Assembly (NCBI RefSeq): GCF_000242915.1
Contig: NZ_AFRZ01000001.1
Coordinates: 186,001 to 250,000 of the forward strand
Direction of reading: 5' to 3'
Source of the DNA: Sulfurimonas gotlandica GD1
GTDB lineage: Bacteria; Campylobacterota; Campylobacteria; Campylobacterales; Sulfurimonadaceae
Length of the DNA stretch: 64,000 nt
The position numbers and the translations under genes were made by a program. The notes beneath the pieces were generated by a model that worked only from the letters and a program-made list of their open reading frames with translations, was not told the origin of the DNA and ran no database searches. Positions 27,065 through 36,060 of the stretch are shown here, in pieces (position 1 is the stretch's first letter; each line of letters begins with the position of its first letter).

Positions 27065-29062
27065 TTGATTAACTGGTTGAATAAAAAAGTATATCTTGTA
27101 CTAGAAAATAAGATTTGGACAACAATAATCTTAGCAACCATAACTTTTATATTTGCTTTTATTGGTTTCTTACAACTCTCTACTGATTTATCAGCAATGA
27201 ATATATTTAAAGCATTTACAAATGCAGTAGATATCTTTGGTCTTGATGAACTTGATAAAACAAATATATCCCTTGAAATTGCCAGATTATTTTCATATCT
27301 AACAATATTTATAGGTGCAGCTTTCCTATTTGTCAAAGATATTATTCAAAAATGGATAGTAAAATCTATTATGACTCAAAACCACTCCATTGTATGCGGA
27401 CTTGGTCAAAATAATCGCTTTTACCTAGATAGCGAAGTGATTTTAAAAGAGCCAGGAAAAATAGTTATTGTTGAACAAGATCCTACTAATCCGCATATTG
27501 AATCATATAAAGCTAAAGGCTTTGGTGTAATTATAGGAAATATCTTAGATAAAGAGTTTTGGAATAATATGAATATACCTGAACTTCAAAATTTCATTGT
27601 ATCTACAGGCGATGATCGTAGAAATATTGAAGTAGTAACGGAGTTCTTAGACTCATGTGAAAAATATACTGATGATAATTTTGGAATAAATACGAAAATA
27701 TATATACATATTGAGAGTCGTGATTTAAACATACTCTTTCAACAAGAAGTAGTTCAAGTAAAGAAAGAATTAAGAATAGAAATAATTCCTTACTCGTTTT
27801 ATGAAGATGCCGCAAAACAACTTCTTACTACTCACTCTATATTGGGGAATAAAAGTGAACTAATTCATACAAATGAACCATACGATATAGCTATCGTAGG
27901 TAGTGGAGAACTAGCAAAGTATATCATATACCAAATATGTAAAATAGCTCATCTTCCAAACCAAAACGAACTAACAATACACTGTATAGATAAAGAGGCT
28001 GAAATCTTTGTACAAAAGCTTTATAAAGCATTTAGATATATAGATAAAGTACCAAATATCACAATTAAACCATTAACTGCAGATAGCAAGAGTACTGAGT
28101 TTTATGAACTACCTCTATGGAAAGAGAAAAATTTAACTAATGTTATTGTTTGTCAAGATGAAGAAAAAGACAATCTTGACACAGCCATCAGCTTATATGA
28201 TAAAACTTACTTAGAAGAAGCTAATGAAAAGACTTTTAAAACTAAAGTACTATTCGCAATCTTTCAAGAGATGACACTAAGTAGTAAAATAAATATTAAT
28301 AAAGAACAGTTTAGAGAATTTTATACTTTTGCTAATGCTAATGATATTTGTTCAAAAGAGAATCTTATTGATCCAAAGACAGACTCTATTGCTCAGCTAG
28401 TAAACTATAGCTATGGAGATGAATATAATCCTAAAGAAATTCTTGATTACGATGAGAAAATAGTTATTAAAGATAGGACTGGTAAAAAAATAGAAGTCAC
28501 AAAAAGAAAAGCAATAGAAGCTAAATGGTTTGATACAGCACGAATGAGTGATAAAGAATCATCTCGTGCTCAAGCTATGCACTTAGATATTAAACTATTA
28601 GCTCTTGGTTTAAAGAAAGTTCAGACAACTAAACCTATAAATACAGAAGAGTTATTAAAAAAGAATAGAATCATATTTGAAAAATATCTAGGCAATCAAA
28701 TTTTAGAAGGTGTGCTAAAAGATGCTTCTAAGGAGCTTGATAAATTTTGGGCAAACAAACCTTATCAAGTTAAATATTTCCCAACTGAGTATAAAACGCT
28801 ATTTGAAAAAATAGTACACTCTGAACATAACCGTTGGAATGCACTACACTATTTAAATGGTTGGGTATATGAAGAGTTTGATGGACAAAATTATGATTTG
28901 AAACAGAAAATGAAAAAAATTAAACATCATAATTGTTTATTAACATTAGAAGAGTTTCAAACACCTGATACTCAGATCACATTGATTTATGATGTGTACT
29001 CTTTATTGTATATTCCAAATTATCTTACAAATATTGGGTTTGAGATTGTAGAAAATAATTAA
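27065..29062 (+). CDS. two-TM channel-like protein with TrkA-N and RyR domains
   Basis: The 665-residue product has TM helices at about 18-40 and 78-100, with a pore-like loop (FKAFTNAVDIFGLDELD) between them. A TrkA-N/RCK Rossmann domain follows: SIVCGLGQNNRF, VIVEQDP, GNILDKEFWNN. A second Rossmann-like half (YDIAIVGSGELAKYIIYQI) comes next. The C-terminal RyR domain (about 575-660) reads SEHNRWNALHYLNGWVYEEF, then KHHNCLLTLEE. No canonical K+ selectivity filter (TVGYG) is seen. RCK domains bind nucleotides or ions and gate channels; bacterial RyR domains occur in putative conflict proteins. The start is TTG after AAGGAAAATAAC. Placed between two DUF4062-NTPase genes, it is a likely membrane effector or regulator of them, which is inference. 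Confidence 0.8.
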   Translation: MINWLNKKVYLVLENKIWTTIILATITFIFAFIGFLQLSTDLSAMNIFKAFTNAVDIFGLDELDKTNISLEIARLFSYLTIFIGAAFLFVKDIIQKWIVKSIMTQNHSIVCGLGQNNRFYLDSEVILKEPGKIVIVEQDPTNPHIESYKAKGFGVIIGNILDKEFWNNMNIPELQNFIVSTGDDRRNIEVVTEFLDSCEKYTDDNFGINTKIYIHIESRDLNILFQQEVVQVKKELRIEIIPYSFYEDAAKQLLTTHSILGNKSELIHTNEPYDIAIVGSGELAKYIIYQICKIAHLPNQNELTIHCIDKEAEIFVQKLYKAFRYIDKVPNITIKPLTADSKSTEFYELPLWKEKNLTNVIVCQDEEKDNLDTAISLYDKTYLEEANEKTFKTKVLFAIFQEMTLSSKININKEQFREFYTFANANDICSKENLIDPKTDSIAQLVNYSYGDEYNPKEILDYDEKIVIKDRTGKKIEVTKRKAIEAKWFDTARMSDKESSRAQAMHLDIKLLALGLKKVQTTKPINTEELLKKNRIIFEKYLGNQILEGVLKDASKELDKFWANKPYQVKYFPTEYKTLFEKIVHSEHNRWNALHYLNGWVYEEFDGQNYDLKQKMKKIKHHNCLLTLEEFQTPDTQITLIYDVYSLLYIPNYLTNIGFEIVENN

Positions 29063-29118
29063 CCCTTAAAATACTAAGGAAGTTTACAAAAAATAAAATA
29101 TTAGGAGAATAAGTTTTT

Positions 29119-32100
29119 ATGAATTATAATTTTAGAGTTTTTATAAGTTCAACATTTGATGATTTCTCGATTGAGAGAAATATTTTAAAGTCGTTGGTTT
29201 GGCCAGAAATAGAATCATATTGTCAAAAAAGAGGGGCTACATTTCAGGCCATAGATCTAAGATGGGGGATTCCACCTGAACTAGCTGATAGCCTTGATGT
29301 TGTAAACATATGTTTAGATGAAGTTAAAAATTGTAAAAGGATTTCTCCTTCACCTAATTTTATTTCACTCATTGGAGATAGATATGGATGGAGACCCATA
29401 CCAAAAAAAGTACCAAGCACTATATTAAATAAATTAATCCTAAATAATAAATGTGAAGAGAGTGATAAAAATTTCATCTTAAAATATTATTTGGAAGATA
29501 GAAATGAACTTCCAGCTATTTATATTTTAAATGAAGATATTAATGAAGAAAATTATACTGTTTTATTAAACTTATTGCGTAAATTATCTAAAGATGATAA
29601 TGATGCTAGTAAATATTTTATGTATTCAGCTACGCATCAAGAAATAATAGAAGGTATATTGAATGATAAAGATGTAGTTGAGAACAATCATTACTTTTCT
29701 GCCTTTAGAACTATTGATAAATTGTATGACAGTAAACAAAATGAATTAATACTAAAAAAATATACAGACACTAATACTTTGCAAAACGGTAAAATAGTTA
29801 TTGATGACGAAGCTTCATCACTTTTGGAAGACCTTAGAAATGATATAAAAACTACATTAAAAGACAAAGATGACCAAATTATAAATTATTCAGCATTATT
29901 AGATAATAATGGAAATATTATAATTGATGAAGAATTAGAATTATTTTGTATAAAAATTGAAAACTGGTTAAAAAAAGTTTTAGATAAAGAATTAAAAAGA
30001 CTTTTAGAAATTGACTCATTAACACATGAAATAAAGGCACATGAAACTTTTCTAGAAAATAGAGTTAATGAATTTTATGGAAGAAAAGAATTACTTAAAT
30101 CATTCGAATATAATTTAAGTAAAAGTGATAGTTTATGTATATGTGGAGAAGGTGGAACTGGAAAATCTACTGCTATGGCTAAATGTATATCACGCACTAT
30201 TACAAATAACACAAATCTATTAGTTATATATAGGTTTATTGGGGCAACACCAGACTCTGTTAATGTTGATACTTTATTAAGAAGCATCATACTTCAAATT
30301 CAAAAAGAACTAAATATTTCAATGGATTTCGAAGGAGATATCTATGAACTAACTAATATATTGTATGATTTATTAATAGAAGCCACAGCTTCTAATAAAG
30401 TAATAATTTTCTTTGATGCTCTAGACCAACTAGAAGATAAAAATGATGCTTGGGCCCTCTCATGGCTACCTAAAGCAATAAGTAATTTTCAACTTATTGT
30501 TTCTGTAGTTTCGACAACTACATTATTTAGTAATTATAAAAGAATAATAAAACAAAAAGGCTATAATAATAAAATTATTGAATTAAACAAATTTAAAATA
30601 AATGAAAAAGAGTTGAGTAATATTGTAGATCATTTACTTAGATTAAAGTCTAGACAAGTTACTCTTGAACAGAAAAAAGTAATACTAGAAAAATACTCTA
30701 AATCTTCAAATTCTATGCTATATTTAAAGTTAGCAACAATTGTAGTTTCAAAGTGGAAATCATATGATGATCAAAATGATTTAATACTAAAAAAAATGGG
30801 ATTACAAAACTCAACATCAGAGTTAATAATAAATTATTTTGATTACTTATCGACTCAAGAAAATCATGGAAAGAAATTTATTTTATCAGTATTATCTCTA
30901 ATAAGTAATTCTAGGTATGGCGTATCTGAAAAGGAACTATTAGAAATAACATGGAAAAATAAAGAATATCAAACTGAGTTTGAGTTAAGAAAACATCCAA
31001 CTCAACCTAATGTAGATAAAATACCATCTTTTATTTGGTCTAAACTATATTCAGAGCTAGAACCCTTCTTTATGTTTAGGAGCTATGACGGAACATTATT
31101 ATTAACTTTTTTCCATAGAATTTTTTTAGAAGAAGCAAGACGATACACTAAAAGTATTAAAGAATATACTCATCAACTTATCTTCGAACATTTTAATAAT
31201 AAACAGATTTCCCCTTTTTATTTTGTTAATTCTAGGGGAGTTCCTTTCATAAATAAACGAAAAATTACTGAATTACCATATAGCCTTGCTTGCATATCTC
31301 AAAGTCAACATAAATATCAAAAGGATATTAAAGACTTGTTTTTAGATTTTCATTTTCTTTTTTCAAAAGTTATTATAGGAAGATCATATGAACTAATTGA
31401 TGATTTTAAGAACCTAGGTAATATAAAAAATAAAATTGAATTTGAAAATATTAATTTAATATATATTGCTTTAAGACAAGAGATTGCTTTTATACAAAAG
31501 CATCCTTCGCAACTTTTACAAAGTCTTTGGAACAAATGTTGGTGGCATGATAATCCAAAAATAAATAATTTCACTAACGAAAATATAAATGTATTGGAAA
31601 AAGAAAAATATTTATATGAATATTTAGAGGAATGGAAGGATTCAATGTTACTAATTGATCCAAGTTTTCAATGGTGTAAGTCACTAAGACCTCCAGTTAA
31701 TTCTCTAAAAGGAACACAAGTAGATATGTATAGAGGTCATCCAGCACCAGTATGTTTTGTTGGTTTAACATCTAATCAACATATAATTAGCATTAGTAAT
31801 ATAGGTGAATTCATATCATGGGATACAAAGACCCAAAAGACTATTAAAACTATTAAAATAGATGATATTAAATCATTCCAGTTCAAACCAAATAGTAAAA
31901 CTAAATTTACAGATAAAACTGAGGTAATCTATGAAGGTGGTGGTGTATTAGCTGATCATCCTGGATTTGAATTTTGGGCATGGTACGGTATTTCCAATGA
32001 GCAAAGTAATAAATTTATAAGTGGATCAGATGATGGCACAATTTTCTTAATAGAAATAACAGAGGATGGCATTACCAAAAATAAATTATATAAACATAAT

Positions 32101-33597
32101 GCTCCAATTAGGGCATTGAAATTTTCTAAAAATGAAAATTATTTAGTTTCTGGTGCTGGTGATGGAACCATAAAACTATTTTCATTTATAACAAATGAAC
32201 TTATAACCACTCTAGAGCATGAGGAAGGATGGGTTAATAGCGTTGATGTCACAAATGATGGTAAAAAAATATTTTCTGTTGGTGGAGACTGTTATTTATA
32301 TATATGGGAATCAATAGATGATCTTTTTAATTTAAATCAAAAACTATTAGAGCATACAGATAGAATATGGTGCCTTACATTATCTCATGATGAAAAGTAT
32401 ATAGCTACTGGCTCAGATGATAAAAAAGTTATATTATGGCGACTTGATGAACAAAAAAATAACTTTAAATATTTTAATGAACATAGTATTCATACTAGGT
32501 GGGTTCAAACAGTGGCATTCAACTATAATAATACTTTGTTAGCATCCTCAGGTGGAGATGGAAAAATAGTACTTTGGAATACAAAAGATAATATTCTATC
32601 GTCAACACTAACAGGCAATGATGACTCAATTTATTCTTTAGGTTTTGCTAAAAAAGACAATCTATTAGTATCAGGAAGCAGAGATAGGACAGTACGACTA
32701 TGGGACATAAATAATTTTAAATCTGATTGGGAGTTAGATGAGCATAAAGAAAGGATAGAATGTGCTGCTTTTTCAAAAAATGGAATATATTTAGCAACAG
32801 GTTCATCTGATGGAAGTATTATTGTAAGGTATGCAGAAAATGATCTATTATTTAAACAGTTCAAATGTAATAACAGAGTTGTAACATTAGATTTCACCTC
32901 GAATAAACTTGGACTAGTTTATGGATATATGAATAATATTGTTTTTAGAAATTTAAGTGATAATTGTGAATCTCTTATTAGCAATAATAAAACCACCAAC
33001 AACGAAGAGATAGAATGTTTGAAGGTTTCACTTGATGATAAATATATTTTAAGTACACATAAAAATAAAAATGCAGGAAATATAAAATTATGGAGACTAT
33101 TCGATAAAAAACTATTGGATAGTATAAATATACAAAATGATTATTTTCTTGATATAGCAGTTTCTAACGAAGGAGAAAAAATTGCTTGTTCTTCAAAGAA
33201 TGGTTATGTATACTGTTATATAATAAAAAATCAACGTCTTATTTTTGATAAAAAGAAAAAAATATTTACAACATGGGCAGATGGTGTGATTTTTTCTAGT
33301 GATTCTAAATTTATAGAATTAAAAGGTGGTAGTTGGGGTGCTAAAGAAGTTGTGATTATTGAGTATGATACGCTTGACAATGAGAGATCAAGAAGAAAAC
33401 TTGATGGATCAATTGGATCATTTGATGAATATGCTTTTAGCATAGATGCTACTGAGATTTCTATTCAACAAAAAGATAAAAATTACTTATTTTACCCAGG
33501 TACATTAGAGTTTTCTGTAATGCATCCAAATAAAAGGCAATGGGTAGGTGTTCAAAGATACAATCATACTCACATAAGACTTGAGGGTGGGGCATAA
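29119..33597 (+). CDS. DUF4062 - NACHT-like NTPase - WD40 protein (TEP1/NWD1-like layout)
   Basis: The 1492-residue product has N-terminal DUF4062 (FRVFISSTFDDFSIER, DLRWGIPPELAD, IGDRYGWRPIP). A long linker with acidic helices leads to the NTPase: Walker A CICGEGGTGKSTAMAK (about 340) and Walker B VIIFFDALDQLED (about 429). A helical part to about 850 follows, then at least eight WD40 repeats (870-1440) ending in blocks such as GSDDKKVILWRL, GGDGKIVLWNT and GSRDRTVRLWDI. This domain order matches animal TEP1 and NWD1. The WD40 propeller probably recognises a trigger, with the NTPase as the switch. RBS TAGGAGAATAAG. Last gene of the locus; an IS-end-like repeat follows its stop by 1 bp. Confidence 0.87.
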   Translation: MNYNFRVFISSTFDDFSIERNILKSLVWPEIESYCQKRGATFQAIDLRWGIPPELADSLDVVNICLDEVKNCKRISPSPNFISLIGDRYGWRPIPKKVPSTILNKLILNNKCEESDKNFILKYYLEDRNELPAIYILNEDINEENYTVLLNLLRKLSKDDNDASKYFMYSATHQEIIEGILNDKDVVENNHYFSAFRTIDKLYDSKQNELILKKYTDTNTLQNGKIVIDDEASSLLEDLRNDIKTTLKDKDDQIINYSALLDNNGNIIIDEELELFCIKIENWLKKVLDKELKRLLEIDSLTHEIKAHETFLENRVNEFYGRKELLKSFEYNLSKSDSLCICGEGGTGKSTAMAKCISRTITNNTNLLVIYRFIGATPDSVNVDTLLRSIILQIQKELNISMDFEGDIYELTNILYDLLIEATASNKVIIFFDALDQLEDKNDAWALSWLPKAISNFQLIVSVVSTTTLFSNYKRIIKQKGYNNKIIELNKFKINEKELSNIVDHLLRLKSRQVTLEQKKVILEKYSKSSNSMLYLKLATIVVSKWKSYDDQNDLILKKMGLQNSTSELIINYFDYLSTQENHGKKFILSVLSLISNSRYGVSEKELLEITWKNKEYQTEFELRKHPTQPNVDKIPSFIWSKLYSELEPFFMFRSYDGTLLLTFFHRIFLEEARRYTKSIKEYTHQLIFEHFNNKQISPFYFVNSRGVPFINKRKITELPYSLACISQSQHKYQKDIKDLFLDFHFLFSKVIIGRSYELIDDFKNLGNIKNKIEFENINLIYIALRQEIAFIQKHPSQLLQSLWNKCWWHDNPKINNFTNENINVLEKEKYLYEYLEEWKDSMLLIDPSFQWCKSLRPPVNSLKGTQVDMYRGHPAPVCFVGLTSNQHIISISNIGEFISWDTKTQKTIKTIKIDDIKSFQFKPNSKTKFTDKTEVIYEGGGVLADHPGFEFWAWYGISNEQSNKFISGSDDGTIFLIEITEDGITKNKLYKHNAPIRALKFSKNENYLVSGAGDGTIKLFSFITNELITTLEHEEGWVNSVDVTNDGKKIFSVGGDCYLYIWESIDDLFNLNQKLLEHTDRIWCLTLSHDEKYIATGSDDKKVILWRLDEQKNNFKYFNEHSIHTRWVQTVAFNYNNTLLASSGGDGKIVLWNTKDNILSSTLTGNDDSIYSLGFAKKDNLLVSGSRDRTVRLWDINNFKSDWELDEHKERIECAAFSKNGIYLATGSSDGSIIVRYAENDLLFKQFKCNNRVVTLDFTSNKLGLVYGYMNNIVFRNLSDNCESLISNNKTTNNEEIECLKVSLDDKYILSTHKNKNAGNIKLWRLFDKKLLDSINIQNDYFLDIAVSNEGEKIACSSKNGYVYCYIIKNQRLIFDKKKKIFTTWADGVIFSSDSKFIELKGGSWGAKEVVIIEYDTLDNERSRRKLDGSIGSFDEYAFSIDATEISIQQKDKNYLFYPGTLEFSVMHPNKRQWVGVQRYNHTHIRLEGGA

Positions 33598-33598
33598 A

Positions 33599-33626
33599 GG
33601 TAGTGTTCAATAATCTGTGTCAGCAT
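33599..33626 (+). repeat. 28-bp solo IS-end-like repeat, copy 1
   Basis: A 28-bp sequence starting GGTAGTGTTCAATAATCTGT is repeated with one mismatch in the same orientation at 48684-48711. Both copies abut the 3' ends of coding sequence, and neither has a transposase nearby. They look like left-behind ends of the same insertion sequence. Confidence 0.6.
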
Positions 33627-33917
33627 TGATTAATTACTGAAATGATAGCAAAAATTCAAATCAATATGCATTTAGCAGAATGAATAATAGAAATTTATTT
33701 AATAAGACAGCTGCCGATAAGCTGTCGAAACCATTCTCAACAAAATCCCAAAACACTCTAAACACCTTAGAAACAAACAGTTCTAATCGTGTCTATAAAT
33801 AAATCTTGACGAGGTATGTAAGCCTCAGGTTGAAAATAAAATCAATAAAACGGTCACTAAACTTCGCTATATTAGGAATACATATAGTTTATTTACAAAT
33901 AGCTGTAAATAAGTTCC
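33627..33917. other. intergenic debris with a small hairpin
   Basis: A perfect 7-bp stem GACAGCT...AGCTGTC lies at 33706-33726 but is not followed by a T-run. No gene seen. The segment separates the defence-like locus from the signalling cluster and ends in the truncated regulator. Confidence 0.45.
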
Positions 33918-34496
33918 TTAACCTGTAGCAATTGTGTTATTAGTTTGTGATTGTCCATCATATAAATAGTCATAAATCATATCATATGTAACCAACTGGT
34001 TTTTATGGGTAACTAGTAGGTATAATAATTGATGCTGCTTACGGGTTAAATCAATAAAGTGTTTACCGTCGAAGATTGTTTTATCTGTGTAAGAATATAT
34101 AATATCATTAATCAAATGATTATCATCTGCAGACATTATTCTTCGAACCGATCGCATCATACGAAGCTCAAGTTCTTTGATACGTATAGGCATAAGCATA
34201 TAATCTTCTGCACCTTTACCAAATAATTTTCCTAAAAGTTCGATACTGTTGTCGGTACCGATGCCTATAACAGGTTTTTTAATATTGGCAAGCTGCATAT
34301 ATTCCAAGAGATCTAATGCAGCGTGATTATTTTCTGTAATTGTTAGTATGAGAGCATCATAGCCGAAGAGATCAATCCTTTTAGAAAATATATATTCGTA
34401 GTCTTGAATAATTTTAACATCTACCTGCTTATATTCGAAATATTCGTATATCTCACTAGATATATCTAAACCAATGTCAATCAATAAAAATTTCAT
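33918..34496 (-). pseudogene. OmpR-type response regulator, 3'-truncated, with degenerate receiver
   Basis: The 192-residue frame has a receiver-like domain (1-115) that lacks the phospho-acceptor: the usual D position reads YDALILTITEN. The conserved K-P is M-P (YMLMPIR). The winged-helix domain follows (IDLTRKQHQLLYLLVTHKNQ, then YDMIYDYLYDG) but stops at NNTIATG, before the recognition helix and the final hairpin. DNA binding is therefore lost. The break lies about 290 bp from the solo IS-end repeat, so an insertion or deletion probably removed the end. Confidence 0.75.
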
Positions 34497-34615
34497 ATTT
34501 TAATCTCCATTCTTAAGAAAACCATTTATTAACCATTAATAAATTATACCATATCGCTAATGATTTAAATTATTAAAATGTAGATATTACGTCTTAGAAA
34601 TATAAAGGATACAAA

Positions 34616-35845
34616 ATGACTTTAAAAGAGATTACCTTTTATACAAATCAATTGAGTGCCTTATATGTTGAAGACAATAAAGATCTAAGAGAACAAACTG
34701 TAGGTTTTTTAAATAAAGTGTTTCATCACGTAAGCTATGCTGTTGACGGCGCTGAAGGTATAGAAATGTATCAACAAAGAGAGTATGACATAGTTATAAC
34801 CGATATTGAAATGCCAAATAAAAATGGCCTTGAGATGATCAAAGAAATACGGAAAGCTAATTCCGACCAACAGATAATAGTAACTTCAGGTTATGATGAT
34901 GTAAAATATCTCATACCATTGATTAATATGGGTATTGACAGGTTCCACATAAAGCCATTTGATAGAAAAGATTTTCTTCTTTCAATATATAAAATAACTA
35001 TGGCCGTACTTTTTGAAAAAAAAGAAAAATTAAAATCTAAAGAGTTAGGGCAAATTATGGATGTTGTCGAGAGCGGGATAGTTGTCATCGAAGATAATAA
35101 AGTGACTCATGTAAATAAAGCTGCATATAAAATGACATATACTAGTACTAAAGACGAGATTCAAACAAAGTGTGATTCACTAGAAAATGATCTTATAGAA
35201 ATAGAAAACTATGTTTTTGGAAAAGATATCATAGAAATAATTGAAAAAACGAAAGATACATCTTTTAACAAACTCATGTTGCGCTTAGCTTCAGGTATTT
35301 CAACATTTTTATTTGACTGTCATACTTTAGATGAAAACAAATATGTTATTTCTTTTCGTGATATAACTGCTATTGAGAATAAAGAAAAATATAATCAATT
35401 TACTAGCCTACCAAATGAAATTTTTTTAGCCGAATCTCTTGAAGAGTTTCTTAAGACAGATGATGAAAAAGTATTATTTTTAATCCAAGTCAAAAACTAT
35501 GAAGGCATTAAAAAATGGCATGGAATTGATGCAAGTTTAGAAGCAGAAAAGAAATTTGCAGACACTTTGAAATATGACTTTTATAGTTTGAACCTTGATA
35601 AAGATGGTATTTTAGCAAATATTGGTCAAAATCGTTTTGTAATAGTAAATAAAGCTTCACACATAGATACTATACAACATAAATTAAATGACTTACGCAA
35701 TCAGTTTTTAGTGAAGTCTGAATCAAATAATGAGCATATGAAAGAGATAAGCTTAGAACCTAAATACAAAGGCATGTCATTTTCTGAGGCTACAGTAAGT
35801 GGGGTTCTTCATATCATAAATGAAGAATTTAAAAAAATAAACTAG
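34616..35845 (+). CDS. response regulator REC - PAS-like - degenerate GGDEF-like
   Basis: The 409-residue product has an intact receiver (LYVEDNKD acidic pocket; phospho-acceptor D63 in VITDIEMPNKNG; HIKPFD lysine). A PAS-like region (145-250, with IVVIEDNKVTHVNKAAYKM) precedes a C-terminal GGDEF-shaped domain lacking all cyclase signatures: NIGQNRFVIV stands where GGDEF should be. It may signal by protein contact rather than c-di-GMP synthesis. RBS AAAGGATACAAA. No partner kinase overlaps; a REC-PAS-kinase gene lies 215 bp downstream. A close relative is at 41764-43041. Confidence 0.78.
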   Translation: MTLKEITFYTNQLSALYVEDNKDLREQTVGFLNKVFHHVSYAVDGAEGIEMYQQREYDIVITDIEMPNKNGLEMIKEIRKANSDQQIIVTSGYDDVKYLIPLINMGIDRFHIKPFDRKDFLLSIYKITMAVLFEKKEKLKSKELGQIMDVVESGIVVIEDNKVTHVNKAAYKMTYTSTKDEIQTKCDSLENDLIEIENYVFGKDIIEIIEKTKDTSFNKLMLRLASGISTFLFDCHTLDENKYVISFRDITAIENKEKYNQFTSLPNEIFLAESLEEFLKTDDEKVLFLIQVKNYEGIKKWHGIDASLEAEKKFADTLKYDFYSLNLDKDGILANIGQNRFVIVNKASHIDTIQHKLNDLRNQFLVKSESNNEHMKEISLEPKYKGMSFSEATVSGVLHIINEEFKKIN

Positions 35846-35991
35846 TTTTAAAATGAAGATAAAGCTTTCAAAAGCTCTAAGTTATAGGGTGCTTTCATAT
35901 TACTAATCGAGTAAGAGCCTAGTAAGTTAAATACTCTTCATTCTATCTTTTTTCAAACTCATTTTTTAGATATATAAAGCTTCTCCTGCTT

Positions 35992-36014
35992 TTGCAACAC
36001 TAAGATGTAATAAT
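35992..36014 (+). promoter_or_regulatory. TTGCAACACTAAG operator half with -10-like box
   Basis: The 13-mer TTGCAACACTAAG at 35992-36004 is identical to the one in the 50.5-kb palindrome. AT-rich TAATAAT sequence lies 15-18 bases from the TGCAAC start, as at the other sites. Only one half-site is clear here. It lies about 56 bp before the REC-PAS-kinase gene at 36061. Confidence 0.45.
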
Positions 36015-36060
36015 AATTCATAAATTTTTTTTATTATATTATTAATGGATTGGAGAAAAT

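Noticed and set aside
33706..33726. GACAGCT hairpin as a terminator
   Set aside because: No T-run on either strand and about 110 bp from the nearest stop.
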